From DGNJ01 sp002388905 (GTDB taxonomy: Bacteria; Pseudomonadota; Gammaproteobacteria; Pseudomonadales; Porticoccaceae): 64,000 nucleotides of DNA. The stretch is taken from assembly GCA_036843405.1 (NCBI GenBank), contig DAITSJ010000013.1, positions 31,044 to 95,043 of the forward strand, given 5' to 3'. The notes under the pieces were generated by a model. The model had not been told where the DNA came from and did no database searches. It saw only the letters and a program-made list of their open reading frames with translations. Position numbers and translations under genes: made by a program. Positions within the stretch are counted from its first letter, which is position 1, and the number at the start of each line of letters is the position of its first letter. Shown here one piece after another: positions 9,025 to 17,370 of this stretch.

Positions 9025-10673
9025 ACGGACTCTGGTGGCTGGCCGTGGTCATGGCGCCCGTCCTCGGGGCGATGTGCCTGTGGTACCGGCCCAGGACGAC
9101 GATTCCCTGGTTGTGGGTCACCTGCGCACCCGCCCTGCTGGCGGCCTTCCAGCCGCCGGCCGCCCTGGTCCCGGCGTGGCTGTGGCCTGGCGCCGAATGG
9201 GGCGCCACCGACGATATCCGGCGAATTTTCCTGGCGCTCACCGGCCTGGTCTGGGGTTGTGCCACGGTCTTTGCCGCCGCCCGGCGTCCGGCTGCCGGAG
9301 AAGCGCGCTTCTGGCTGTTCTGGCTGCTCGCCCTGACCGGAAACCTGCTCGCCGTGATCTCCCGCGACGGGCCCGGATTCTACGTGGGCTTTTCCATTAT
9401 GAGCCTGTCTGCCTATGGCCTGGTTGTGCACCCGGGCGGGCGGGAACAGCGCCGGGCCGGCCGCATCTACCTGCAGATGGCCCTGGCCGGGGAGATGCTG
9501 CTCTTTGCCGGGCTTACCCTGCGCATTCACGAAACGGGATCAGTCAACCTGGGAGACTGGCAAGCCCATGCACTGCCGCCACTGACGGGGGCACTACTGA
9601 TTGCGGGGTTCGGCATCAAGATGGGTTTCTGGCCTCTGCACCTGTGGCTGCCGCCGGCCTACCGGGCGGCACCGGCGCCCGGGGCCGCGGTACTTTCGGG
9701 GTCCATGATGAAAGTGGGAGTGCTGGGGCTCTGGCTCTTTATGCCCGAAGCCGGCCCCTGGCTGCGGGACTGGACACCCTGGCTGCTGGCGCTGGGGGCC
9801 GTCAGTGCCTTCTACGGGGTCATGGCCGGCCTGCTGCAGCGCGACGCCCAGACCGTTCTGGCCTATTCCTCGGTAAGCCAGGCCGGCTACCTGCTGGTCA
9901 TCCAGGCACTGGCCTGGCACCAACCGGCAGTTCGGGAATCATGGGGGTTGCTGCTGGCCTTTTTTGCCGTGCACCACGCCACCGCCAAGAGCGCCCTTTT
10001 CCTGGGTGCCGGCCTGGCCGGGAACGTACGCCTCGGGCGCTGGCACTGGTTGCTCATGGCCCTGCCGGCGCTGGCCCTGGCGGGCCTGCCCCCGACTACC
10101 GGCATGGTGGTCAAGAACCTGATCAAGAAAGGTTTGGCGGACGATACCCTGGAAGCCTGGATACCACTTCTGTCCCTGGGTTCCCTGGCCACGGGATTGC
10201 TGGTCCTGCATGCCCTGTGGCGGATGTACCGTGCCGGACCGGCGCCGGGCGAAGGCGACAAGGCCCATCCGCTTCGGGTGTATCCGTGGGCGGTGCTCAG
10301 TCTGGCGCCACTGGTCCTGCCCTGGCTCTGGCCGGCCATGAACGAGCCCTGGCGGAAGGCCCTGGCACCGGACGCGCTCTGGTCCGCCATCTGGCCACTG
10401 CTGGTGGCCGGCGGTATCGCGGCCCTGGCCATGGTCCGGGGCTGGCGCCCGCCCGGGCGCCTTGCCTACCGGCTCGGACCGGGGCTCTCCCTGTCGTCCG
10501 GGATCATAGGCGTGCTCAACCGGTTGTCCCTTCCCGCGCTGGAATACGCGGGCGGCGGACGCTGGTGGCGCCAATGGGAGCGGCGCTGGAATCGGCTCTG
10601 GCGGGAAACCAACCCCATCACGCTGAGCGGTTGGCTGTTGTTCCTGCTCCTCCTGCTGGGCTGGCTGTGGTAA
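9021..10673 (+). CDS. NuoM/HyfB-like antiporter subunit 3 lacking the fifth-helix Glu
   Basis: 550 residues from GTG 9021 (GTGA overlap). Lys200 (G-I-K-M-G-F-W-P-L-H) and Lys231 (M-M-K-V-G-V-L) are conserved. The position of the fifth-helix glutamate, aligned by the invariant distance to a downstream V-V-H (Glu141 in the preceding subunit), is Ser125 here. This suggests altered or lost proton loading. Two or more helices follow the core, and the chain ends in a long C-terminal helix (W-L-L-F-L-L-L-L-L). It is the last gene of the block and converges with the fadD-like gene only 4 nt away; no terminator hairpin was seen. Confidence 0.88.
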   Translation: MNGLWWLAVVMAPVLGAMCLWYRPRTTIPWLWVTCAPALLAAFQPPAALVPAWLWPGAEWGATDDIRRIFLALTGLVWGCATVFAAARRPAAGEARFWLFWLLALTGNLLAVISRDGPGFYVGFSIMSLSAYGLVVHPGGREQRRAGRIYLQMALAGEMLLFAGLTLRIHETGSVNLGDWQAHALPPLTGALLIAGFGIKMGFWPLHLWLPPAYRAAPAPGAAVLSGSMMKVGVLGLWLFMPEAGPWLRDWTPWLLALGAVSAFYGVMAGLLQRDAQTVLAYSSVSQAGYLLVIQALAWHQPAVRESWGLLLAFFAVHHATAKSALFLGAGLAGNVRLGRWHWLLMALPALALAGLPPTTGMVVKNLIKKGLADDTLEAWIPLLSLGSLATGLLVLHALWRMYRAGPAPGEGDKAHPLRVYPWAVLSLAPLVLPWLWPAMNEPWRKALAPDALWSAIWPLLVAGGIAALAMVRGWRPPGRLAYRLGPGLSLSSGIIGVLNRLSLPALEYAGGGRWWRQWERRWNRLWRETNPITLSGWLLFLLLLLGWLW

Positions 10674-10677
10674 CCCT

Positions 10678-12291
10678 TCAGCCCGCCTCTTTCAGCGCCC
10701 GGCGCAACACCTTGCCGACATTGGACTTGGGGAGTTCGTCAACAAATTCCACCTGCCTGGGCACCTTGTAGGCGGCCAGGGTCTGCCGGGCAAAATGGCG
10801 GATGTCGTCGGCGGAGAGGTGCGGATTGCTGACCACGGCAATCAGCTTCACCGCCTCCACGGTTTCGGGATCGGGCACCCCCACCACCGCACACTCGACA
10901 ATATCGGGATGGCGGGCGATGGCATCCTCCACTTCGTTGGGATAGACGTTGAACCCCGACACCACGATCATATCCTTGAGCCGGTCGACAATACTCAGGT
11001 AGCCATCCGCGTCCATGACCGCCACGTCCCCGGTGTGAAGCCAACCCTGCTCATCGAGCATCTCGCGGGTCTCCTCCGGCCGCTGCCAGTAGCCCGCCAT
11101 CACCTGGGGACCGCGGATCCAGAGCTCGCCGGGCTCACCCTGGGGTACCGGCTGCCGGTCGGCGTCCAGCAGGCGGCACTCGGTATCCGGCAGCAGCTTG
11201 CCCACGGTGCCCAGCCGGGGCTGTGCCGGCGGGTTGAGGGAAACCACGGGGCTGGCTTCGGTGAGTCCGTAGCCCTCGATTACCTTGCAGCCGGTAACCG
11301 CTTCCCAGCGCTCAGCGGTGTCACGGGTCAGGGCCATGCCCCCCGAGACGGTGATGCGCAGGCGGGAAAAGTCCAGCTTGCGGAAACCAGGGTGCCGGCA
11401 CAGGGCGTTGAACAGGGTATTCAGGCCCGCGAACAGGGTGAAGCGCTCTCTCCTGAGGGCGCGGACGAAACGGCCCAGGTTGCGGGGGTCGGGAATGAGT
11501 ATCACCCGGGCACCGATACCAATGCCCAGCAACATGCACAGCATAAAGGAGAAAATGTGGTAGATGGGCAGGGGAGCGACCATGATTTCCTCCCCCTCCC
11601 GCAGCGCGCCGTCCAGGAATCCCTCCACCTGGCGGATATTGCTGAGCAGGTTGGCGTGGCTGAGCATGGCACCCTTGGCGATACCGGTGGTACCGCCGGT
11701 GTACTGGAGTACCGCCAGGTCGTTGCTGTCCCCGGCCACCGGTTCGGTGACGGCAAACCCGGCACCTTGGGCCAACGCATCCCTGAACCGCACCGCCGTC
11801 CCCTTGAGCCGGGACGCCGCCTTCTGAAGCCGGCGTGCCCGGACCACGCCGTTGATCAGCCACCGCCTGCCGGCAGGATGCAAATCGGCGGGCTCGGTCA
11901 CGATCACCCGTTCCAGGTTCACATGATCCATGACCCCGGCGGTCTTGTCGGCAAAATCCCCCAGCACGATCGCGGCCCGGGCGCCCGCATCATTGAGCTG
12001 ATGGATCAGTTCCCGCTCCGTATACAGGGGATTGGTGTTGACCACCACCAGCCCCGCCCGGAGGGCGGCCACCACCGCCACCGGGTACTGGAGCAGGTTG
12101 GGCAACTGGATGGCAATGCGGTCGCCGGGCTCGAGCCCGGCGCCGTGGCGCAGATAACCGGCAAGATGCCCGGCCAGGTTGTCCAGCTCGCCGAATGTCA
12201 GGGTGTGCCCGAGACAGCTGAATGCCGGCTTGTCGGCATAGCTGCGGCAGCGCTCCGCGAAAAAGTCTGTCAGCGTTCCCGTTGTGTTCAT
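10678..12291 (-). CDS. Long-chain acyl-CoA synthetase (FadD-like, AMP-forming)
   Basis: 537 residues, ANL superfamily. The P-loop motif Y-T-G-G-T-T-G-I-A-K-G-A, the G-Y-G-L-T-E-A-S-P motif and the catalytic lysine in S-N-V-G-K-V-L-R-R near the C-terminus are all present. It activates fatty acids as acyl-AMP and then acyl-CoA at the inner membrane face. Overall similarity to FadD is clear from N-T-N-P-L-Y-T-E-R-E. The gene is alone on the minus strand, divergent from yaiI across a region with nested inverted repeats. Confidence 0.9.
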   Translation of the reverse strand: MNTTGTLTDFFAERCRSYADKPAFSCLGHTLTFGELDNLAGHLAGYLRHGAGLEPGDRIAIQLPNLLQYPVAVVAALRAGLVVVNTNPLYTERELIHQLNDAGARAAIVLGDFADKTAGVMDHVNLERVIVTEPADLHPAGRRWLINGVVRARRLQKAASRLKGTAVRFRDALAQGAGFAVTEPVAGDSNDLAVLQYTGGTTGIAKGAMLSHANLLSNIRQVEGFLDGALREGEEIMVAPLPIYHIFSFMLCMLLGIGIGARVILIPDPRNLGRFVRALRRERFTLFAGLNTLFNALCRHPGFRKLDFSRLRITVSGGMALTRDTAERWEAVTGCKVIEGYGLTEASPVVSLNPPAQPRLGTVGKLLPDTECRLLDADRQPVPQGEPGELWIRGPQVMAGYWQRPEETREMLDEQGWLHTGDVAVMDADGYLSIVDRLKDMIVVSGFNVYPNEVEDAIARHPDIVECAVVGVPDPETVEAVKLIAVVSNPHLSADDIRHFARQTLAAYKVPRQVEFVDELPKSNVGKVLRRALKEAG

Positions 12292-12313
12292 TGTGCCTCG
12301 CTTTTTTGAGAAT

Positions 12314-12355
12314 ATCCTAACACGAGTCCCATACAGGCCACCTGTACGTTAGGAT
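12314..12355. repeat. Nested inverted repeats in the fadD-like/yaiI divergent region
   Basis: Outer arms ATCCTAAC (12314-12321) and GTTAGGAT (12348-12355) are perfect complements. They enclose inner arms TACAGG (12332-12337) and CCTGTA (12341-12346) around a CCA centre. A third small palindrome, GTCGGC-CGAA-GCCGAC, lies at 12363-12378. The placement 23 nt upstream of the acyl-CoA synthetase start suggests an operator or RNA structure, but no known regulator motif was recognised. Confidence 0.6.
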
Positions 12356-12408
12356 TCAATTCGTCGGCCGAAGCCGACCCCACAATCGGATTCTGGAGTA
12401 GCCATTCA

Positions 12409-12858
12409 ATGAAAATCTGGGTCGATGCCGACGCCTGCCCCCGCGCCGTGCGGGAGATTCTCTTCCGGGCCGCGCGCAACCGGGCCGTGGATGTCGTCCT
12501 GGTGGCCAATCAGGCCCTCAACGTCCCGCCTTCGCCCCGGATTCGCGGTATCCAGGTGGCCGGGGGCTTCGATGTGGCCGACGACTACATTGTCGAGCAC
12601 CTCGAGGCCGGCGATCTCGTCATCACTGCCGATATTCCCCTGGCCGCGCAGGTGGTGGACAAGGGCGCCGAGGCGCTCAATCCCCGGGGCGAGCGCTATA
12701 CGGCGGAAAACATCCGCCAGCGGCTGGCCATGCGCGACCTTATGGAAAGCCTGCGCAGCAGCGGACAGGTGAGCGGCGGCCCCGCCGCCCTGGGCCGCCA
12801 GGATATCCAGCAGTTCGCCAACAAACTGGACCGGTGGCTGACAAAACACGCCCAGTAG
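12409..12858 (+). CDS. yaiI: YaiI/YqxD family (UPF0178, DUF188) protein
   Basis: 149 residues, full length for the family. The N-terminus W-V-D-A-D-A-C-P and the central D-D-Y-I-V-E-H and T-A-D-I-P-L-A-A motifs are family hallmarks; the fold is thought to be PIN-like with acidic residues in a metal site. The function is not established. ATG 12409 is used. It lies 95 nt before the helicase gene. Confidence 0.93.
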   Translation: MKIWVDADACPRAVREILFRAARNRAVDVVLVANQALNVPPSPRIRGIQVAGGFDVADDYIVEHLEAGDLVITADIPLAAQVVDKGAEALNPRGERYTAENIRQRLAMRDLMESLRSSGQVSGGPAALGRQDIQQFANKLDRWLTKHAQ

Positions 12859-12874
12859 CGGGGATTAAAACAGG

Positions 12875-12903
12875 TTCCCAATCGCGGCGGCCCTGCGTAT
12901 ACT
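12875..12903 (+). promoter_or_regulatory. Possible promoter of the DEAD-box helicase gene
   Basis: TTCCCA (12875-12880) and TATACT (12898-12903) are spaced 17 nt apart, about 50 nt before the ATG at 12954. This is a consensus match by eye only. Confidence 0.35.
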
Positions 12904-12953
12904 TCGCCACCAAGCCACATTTGCCTCCGGGCACCATCTTTGCAGGCACCACC

Positions 12954-14804
12954 ATGACTTCCCCCTCCTTTGACGCCCTGGGCCTCGCCGCGCCCATTCT
13001 GGGCACGTTGCAGGAACTCGGCTACGAGCAGCCCACTCCCATCCAGGCCCAGGCCATACCCCTGCTGCTGGCGGGCGACAATCTGCTGGGCGTAGCCCAG
13101 ACCGGTACCGGCAAAACGGCAGCCTTTGCCCTGCCCCTGCTCAGTAACCTGGATGCCGGCCAGCGCGCGCCCCAGTGCCTGGTGCTGACACCCACGCGCG
13201 AACTGGCCATCCAGGTGGCCGAGGCTTTCCAGCGCTACGCCCGCCACCTGGGCAAGTTCCACGTGCTGCCCATTTACGGCGGCCAGGACATGGGCACCCA
13301 GCTGCGGGCCCTGAAGCGCGGTGTCCAGGTGGTGGTGGGCACGCCGGGCCGGATACAGGATCACCTGCGCCGGGGCAGCCTGGACCTGGGCTCGATCCGG
13401 TCCGTGGTGCTCGACGAGGCGGACGAAATGCTGCGCATGGGTTTTATCGACGATGTCGAGAGCATCCTCGCCGAGACCCCCGAAGGCGCCCAGCGGGCCC
13501 TGTTTTCCGCCACCATGCCCGCGCCCATCGCCCGCATTGCCGCCCGCTATCTGCCCGATGCCCGGCAAGTGCATATCGAGAGCAAGACCCGCACCGTGGA
13601 GCGCATCGAGCAATCCTTCCTGCTGGTCGCCAACAACAACGAGAAGCTGGATGCCCTGACCCGGATACTCGAGGTTGAATCCTTTGACGGCCTTATCGTC
13701 TTCGTGCGCACCAAGGCCAATACCGTGGAACTGGCGGAAAAACTCGAGGCCCGGGGGTTCGCCGCGGCGGCATTGAACGGCGACCTCAACCAGCAGTTGC
13801 GCGAGCGCACCGTGGGCCGGCTCAAGTCCGGCGATCTGGATATCATCGTCGCTACGGATGTGGCGGCCCGGGGGCTGGACGTGGAACGAATCAGCCACGT
13901 GATCAATTTTGACGTCCCCTATGACGCGGAATCCTACGTTCACCGTATCGGCCGCACCGGCCGGGCCGGACGGGAGGGCCGGGCCATTCTCTTCGTCACT
14001 CACCGGGAGCGCCGGCTGCTGCACAGCATCGAAAAATCCACCCGCCAGCCCATTGCGCCCATGTCCCTGCCCTCCGGTGCCCAGGTGGGGGAACAACGCC
14101 GCCAGCAGTTTCTGCAGGAACTGGAGGAAATGCTTAACCGGGCGGAGCTGGGGCCCTTCCGCGACCTGGTGCTGACTTTCGCCGAGACCACCGGCAGCGA
14201 ACCCGTGGATATCGCCGCCGCCCTGGTTTACCGCCAGCAGCGGGAGCGCCCCCTGTTCCCGACCTTCCGGGAGCCGAAAAAGGCCCCGGACAAGCAGAAA
14301 AAAGAGCGCGGCGAGCGGCCGGAGAAAAACCGCGGTGGCGGCCGCCCCGCCGCCACCGACAGCCTGGCGATGGAAACCTATCGCCTGGAAGTCGGGCGCG
14401 ACCACGGTGTGCAACCCAAGGACATCGTCGGCGCCATCGCCAACGAGGCGGACCTGGAAAGCCAGTACATCGGCCGTATCGAGATTCAGGGCGAGTACAG
14501 TACCGTGGATCTGCCGGAAGGCATGCCCAAACCCCTGCTCCAGCACCTGCGCCGGATGCGCATCTGCCAGCAACCTTCGGGCATTCATCTGCTAACAAGC
14601 GATGGCAAAAGGGTTCCCCACAAGCCCGCTGGACGTCCGGGGGCTCGTGCCGGTAACCTTGACGACCGGCCCCGCAGCCATAAAAGCAGCCACAAGAAAG
14701 CCAGGACGGACGAGCGCGGCAAGACGCCGGCGAAACCGTTCAAGGCAAAATCCGCGAAAGCCGGCAAGGGTCCCCGCAAGAGAAGCCGGCAGCAACACAG
14801 CTGA
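12954..14804 (+). CDS. deaD: DEAD-box ATP-dependent RNA helicase (DeaD/CsdA type)
   Basis: 616 residues from ATG 12954; an in-frame upstream extension overlaps yaiI and lacks family character. Q-motif P-T-P-I-Q is near 27-31, Walker A A-Q-T-G-T-G-K-T at 48-55, D-E-A-D at 154-157 and S-A-T at 185-187, followed by the helicase C domain with H-R-I-G-R-T-G-R-A-G-R. A DbpA-type RNA-binding domain (D-I-V-G-A-I-A-N-E-A onward) follows, and then a Lys/Arg-rich tail. It unwinds structured RNA during ribosome assembly and cold adaptation. The GC-rich basic tail is ordinary for CsdA. Confidence 0.94.
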   Translation: MTSPSFDALGLAAPILGTLQELGYEQPTPIQAQAIPLLLAGDNLLGVAQTGTGKTAAFALPLLSNLDAGQRAPQCLVLTPTRELAIQVAEAFQRYARHLGKFHVLPIYGGQDMGTQLRALKRGVQVVVGTPGRIQDHLRRGSLDLGSIRSVVLDEADEMLRMGFIDDVESILAETPEGAQRALFSATMPAPIARIAARYLPDARQVHIESKTRTVERIEQSFLLVANNNEKLDALTRILEVESFDGLIVFVRTKANTVELAEKLEARGFAAAALNGDLNQQLRERTVGRLKSGDLDIIVATDVAARGLDVERISHVINFDVPYDAESYVHRIGRTGRAGREGRAILFVTHRERRLLHSIEKSTRQPIAPMSLPSGAQVGEQRRQQFLQELEEMLNRAELGPFRDLVLTFAETTGSEPVDIAAALVYRQQRERPLFPTFREPKKAPDKQKKERGERPEKNRGGGRPAATDSLAMETYRLEVGRDHGVQPKDIVGAIANEADLESQYIGRIEIQGEYSTVDLPEGMPKPLLQHLRRMRICQQPSGIHLLTSDGKRVPHKPAGRPGARAGNLDDRPRSHKSSHKKARTDERGKTPAKPFKAKSAKAGKGPRKRSRQQHS

Positions 14805-14821
14805 CACGAGCGCCGCGAAAC

Positions 14822-15901
14822 GTGAATAGCGCAGTCGATCCCGATCACTACGAGATGCAACTGGCCCGCAAGGTGGATTCCGTCAGGCAGCGGTTCCGCC
14901 ACCTGGCTACGCCGGAGCCGGAAATCGTCCGGTCCCCGCCCCTGCATTTCCGCATGCGTGCGGAATTCCGCATCTGGCACGAGGGAGACAACTCCTTCTA
15001 CGCCATGACACCACCGGGGGAGAAGAAGCCGAAACCCATAGACGGCTTTGCCATCGGCTCCCGGCCCATGGTCGAGTTGATGCCCCGCCTGCTCGATGCC
15101 ATCGAGAATGACGACACCCTGAGGCGAAAACTCTATGCCGCGGAGTTCCTGACCACCCTCAGCGGCGAGGTTCTGGTAACCCTGATCTACCACCGGCGCC
15201 TGGATGAGGTCTGGAAGCAAAGGGGCCGGGATCTGGCCCGGACACTGGATGTTCACCTGATTGGTCGCAGCCGCGGGCAGAAGGAAGTGCTGGGCCGGGA
15301 TTACGTGATGGAAACCCTGGAGGTGGATGGCGTTGCCTACCGCTACCAGCAGGTGGAAACGGGGTTTACCCAGCCCAACGCCGAAGTCAACCGCCATATG
15401 CTCGCCTGGACCCGGGAAGTCACCCGCGATAGCAATGGCGACCTGCTCGAACTTTATTGCGGCAACGGCAATTTCACGGTGGCCCTGGCCGGCAATTTCG
15501 ACAGGGTGCTGGCCAACGAAGTATCAAAGGTTTCCGTCAGGTCCGCCCATTACAACCTGGAAATCAATGGCATCGGCAATGCCCAGGTGGTGCGCATGTC
15601 CAGCGAGGAACTCACGGACGCACTCAATGGCGTTCGGCCTTTCCGGCGCCTGCGCCACGTGGACCTCGACAGCTACCGCTTTTCGACAATTTTTGTCGAT
15701 CCTCCCCGGGCCGGTCTCGACGAAAACACCCTGGACCTGGTACGGGCGTTCGACCGAATCGTCTACATCTCCTGCAACCCGGCGACATTACTGGCCAACC
15801 TGGAGGCCCTCGCCGACAGCCACCGCATCGAGCGATTTGCCGTGTTCGATCAGTTTCCCTATACGGAGCACCTGGAATGCGGTGTCCTGCTATGTCGGTG
15901 A
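14822..15901 (+). CDS. trmA: tRNA (uracil-5-)-methyltransferase TrmA
   Basis: 359 residues (E. coli TrmA is 366). It makes m5U54 in the T loop of tRNA using SAM. SAM site L-Y-C-G-N-G-N-F-T is at 211-219, the F-V-D-P-P-R-A-G motif near 291-298, and the catalytic nucleophile is C318 in I-S-C-N-P-A-T. There is no iron-sulfur TRAM domain, which separates it from RlmC/RlmD. The start is GTG 14822, 17 nt after the helicase stop. TrmA of this type supports a gammaproteobacterial host. Confidence 0.94.
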   Translation: MNSAVDPDHYEMQLARKVDSVRQRFRHLATPEPEIVRSPPLHFRMRAEFRIWHEGDNSFYAMTPPGEKKPKPIDGFAIGSRPMVELMPRLLDAIENDDTLRRKLYAAEFLTTLSGEVLVTLIYHRRLDEVWKQRGRDLARTLDVHLIGRSRGQKEVLGRDYVMETLEVDGVAYRYQQVETGFTQPNAEVNRHMLAWTREVTRDSNGDLLELYCGNGNFTVALAGNFDRVLANEVSKVSVRSAHYNLEINGIGNAQVVRMSSEELTDALNGVRPFRRLRHVDLDSYRFSTIFVDPPRAGLDENTLDLVRAFDRIVYISCNPATLLANLEALADSHRIERFAVFDQFPYTEHLECGVLLCR

Positions 15902-15970
15902 ATACCGGTCCCGCCAGGGCAGTCCGGCCGGTTCGGCGCCCTCTTTTAGCCCCCGACGCGTAACGATTCC

Positions 15971-16390
15971 ATGGCCCCGGCTATACGCAAAAAGCTCCGC
16001 CTGATAGTGCCCCTGGCCTACATGGTGGGCATCCTGATGCTGTCCTCCATCGAACAAAGCGCTGTCCCCGATGTGGATGAGCCCCTGCGCGGGCTGTCGC
16101 CGCTGTTGCAGAATCTGTTACACATTCCCCTCTATGCTATTCTGGCTGGCATCGGCTTCTGGGCCCTTGCCGGCTACACGGAACAGCGGGGGTATAAAAC
16201 AGGCCTTACCCTGCTGATGGTCCTGGCCTTTTCGATCATCGACGAGACCTATCAGGCCACCGTGCCCGGCAGAACGAGCTCGCTTATGGATGTCGCCCTG
16301 GATGTGACCGGCGGCATACTCGCTCTGGTAGTATTGACCAGGATGGGGCGGCCGGGACGGCAGCGCAAACAGAACCCGGCCGCGCGCTGA
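15971..16390 (+). CDS. VanZ-like family membrane protein
   Basis: 139 residues with about four helices. Family signature residues are present: N-L-L-H-I-P-L-Y near the second helix, D-E-T-Y-Q-A-T-V-P-G-R and S-L-M-D-V-A-L-D-V-T-G-G. VanZ-like proteins have an uncertain role, often near envelope polysaccharide genes. The C-terminal end is cationic. A 14-bp tandem repeat begins right after its stop. Confidence 0.85.
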   Translation: MAPAIRKKLRLIVPLAYMVGILMLSSIEQSAVPDVDEPLRGLSPLLQNLLHIPLYAILAGIGFWALAGYTEQRGYKTGLTLLMVLAFSIIDETYQATVPGRTSSLMDVALDVTGGILALVVLTRMGRPGRQRKQNPAAR

Positions 16391-16440
16391 ACCTTGTCGG
16401 AGACACCTTGTCGGAGACACCTTGTCGGGGACACCTTGTT
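16391..16440 (+). repeat. 14-bp tandem repeat, about 3.5 copies
   Basis: Three head-to-tail copies of ACCTTGTCGGAGAC (16391-16404, 16405-16418, and 16419-16432 with one change) plus a partial fourth copy. The array starts directly after the VanZ-like stop. The period is not a multiple of three, so it is not a coding repeat. It lies 60-110 nt upstream of the LolA-like gene. Confidence 0.9.
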
Positions 16441-16501
16441 GAGGGCATGGGGAGGATTTTCCGAAGTGAACGCCATCGACTCCAAAAGGAATGGACGAAC
16501 C

Positions 16502-17332
16502 ATGGGATACGCCACGATAAAGCTGTTCTGGGCGTTTATTGTCCTGGCGGTCTTTTCGTACGAGGCCGCCAGCGCAACGGATGATAGCGACGACAAGAAG
16601 AGCCAGGGCCGCATCCTCGCCGAAAAAGTCTACCATCGCCCCGACGGCAAGGACGCCAGCTCCAGGGTCATCATGCGCCTGGAAAGCGAAGACGGTACCG
16701 TCCGGGAGCGGCTGCTGTACAGCTACGCCAAACAGGAAAGCGAGTTCGAGCGCTGGTCATTGCTGCGCTTTGTCGAACCGGAGAATATTGCCGGAACCGG
16801 CTTGCTGACCCTGGACGACAAAGGGGACGAAAGCGACCAGTGGCTGTACCTGCCGGCACTGGACCGGGCCAGGCGCATTTCATCCTCGCGCAAAGGCGGC
16901 CGGTTCGTGGGCTCCGACTTTTTCTACGAGGACCTGCAGGACCGCGAGCCTGACATGGACAATCACCGGATTCTGGGCAAGGGCAAAATCGGCGGCACCG
17001 AAGCCATTGTCCTTGAGAGCATCCCGGTTGATCCGGATAACTCGGTATACTCCCGGCGGGTGAGCTGGATACATCCCGGCCTGCTGCTTCCCCTGCGTAC
17101 CAATTTGTATATCGGCGGCAGGGAAAAGCCCGACAAGGTGCTCCAGGCAAGAAAGATCAAGAAAGTCCAGGGTTACTGGACCATCTATGAAAGCACCATG
17201 TACAACCTGGCGGACAAGAGCAAGAGCCAGTTGCTGATCACCGATATCGAGTATGACCAGGGCCTGCCGGACAGCCTTTTTACCCGACGCGGCCTTAACG
17301 ATGACAGCCTGGAGAAAGGCTACCGGCCCTGA
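16502..17332 (+). CDS. Outer-membrane lipoprotein-sorting-like (LolA-like) periplasmic protein
   Basis: 276 residues with a signal peptide (about 1-24, ending A-S-A). The body matches the LolA-like family found beside MMPL transporters: R-F-V-E-P-E-N-I-A-G-T-G-L-L, Q-W-L-Y-L-P-A-L, and G-S-D-F-F-Y-E-D-L. The lipid-binding half-barrel fold would carry a hydrophobic ligand across the periplasm. ATG 16502 was chosen because it precedes the signal peptide; an in-frame TTG at 16394 inside the tandem repeat would add 36 non-signal residues. It forms a unit with the two genes downstream. Confidence 0.85.
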   Translation: MGYATIKLFWAFIVLAVFSYEAASATDDSDDKKSQGRILAEKVYHRPDGKDASSRVIMRLESEDGTVRERLLYSYAKQESEFERWSLLRFVEPENIAGTGLLTLDDKGDESDQWLYLPALDRARRISSSRKGGRFVGSDFFYEDLQDREPDMDNHRILGKGKIGGTEAIVLESIPVDPDNSVYSRRVSWIHPGLLLPLRTNLYIGGREKPDKVLQARKIKKVQGYWTIYESTMYNLADKSKSQLLITDIEYDQGLPDSLFTRRGLNDDSLEKGYRP

Positions 17333-17370
17333 CACGCCCGAATCCACAACAACAAAAGGAAGCGATACCT

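Noticed and set aside
16394..16501. N-terminal extension of the LolA-like protein from TTG 16394
   Set aside because: It runs through the 14-bp repeat and precedes the signal peptide; ATG 16502 gives a normal exported protein.
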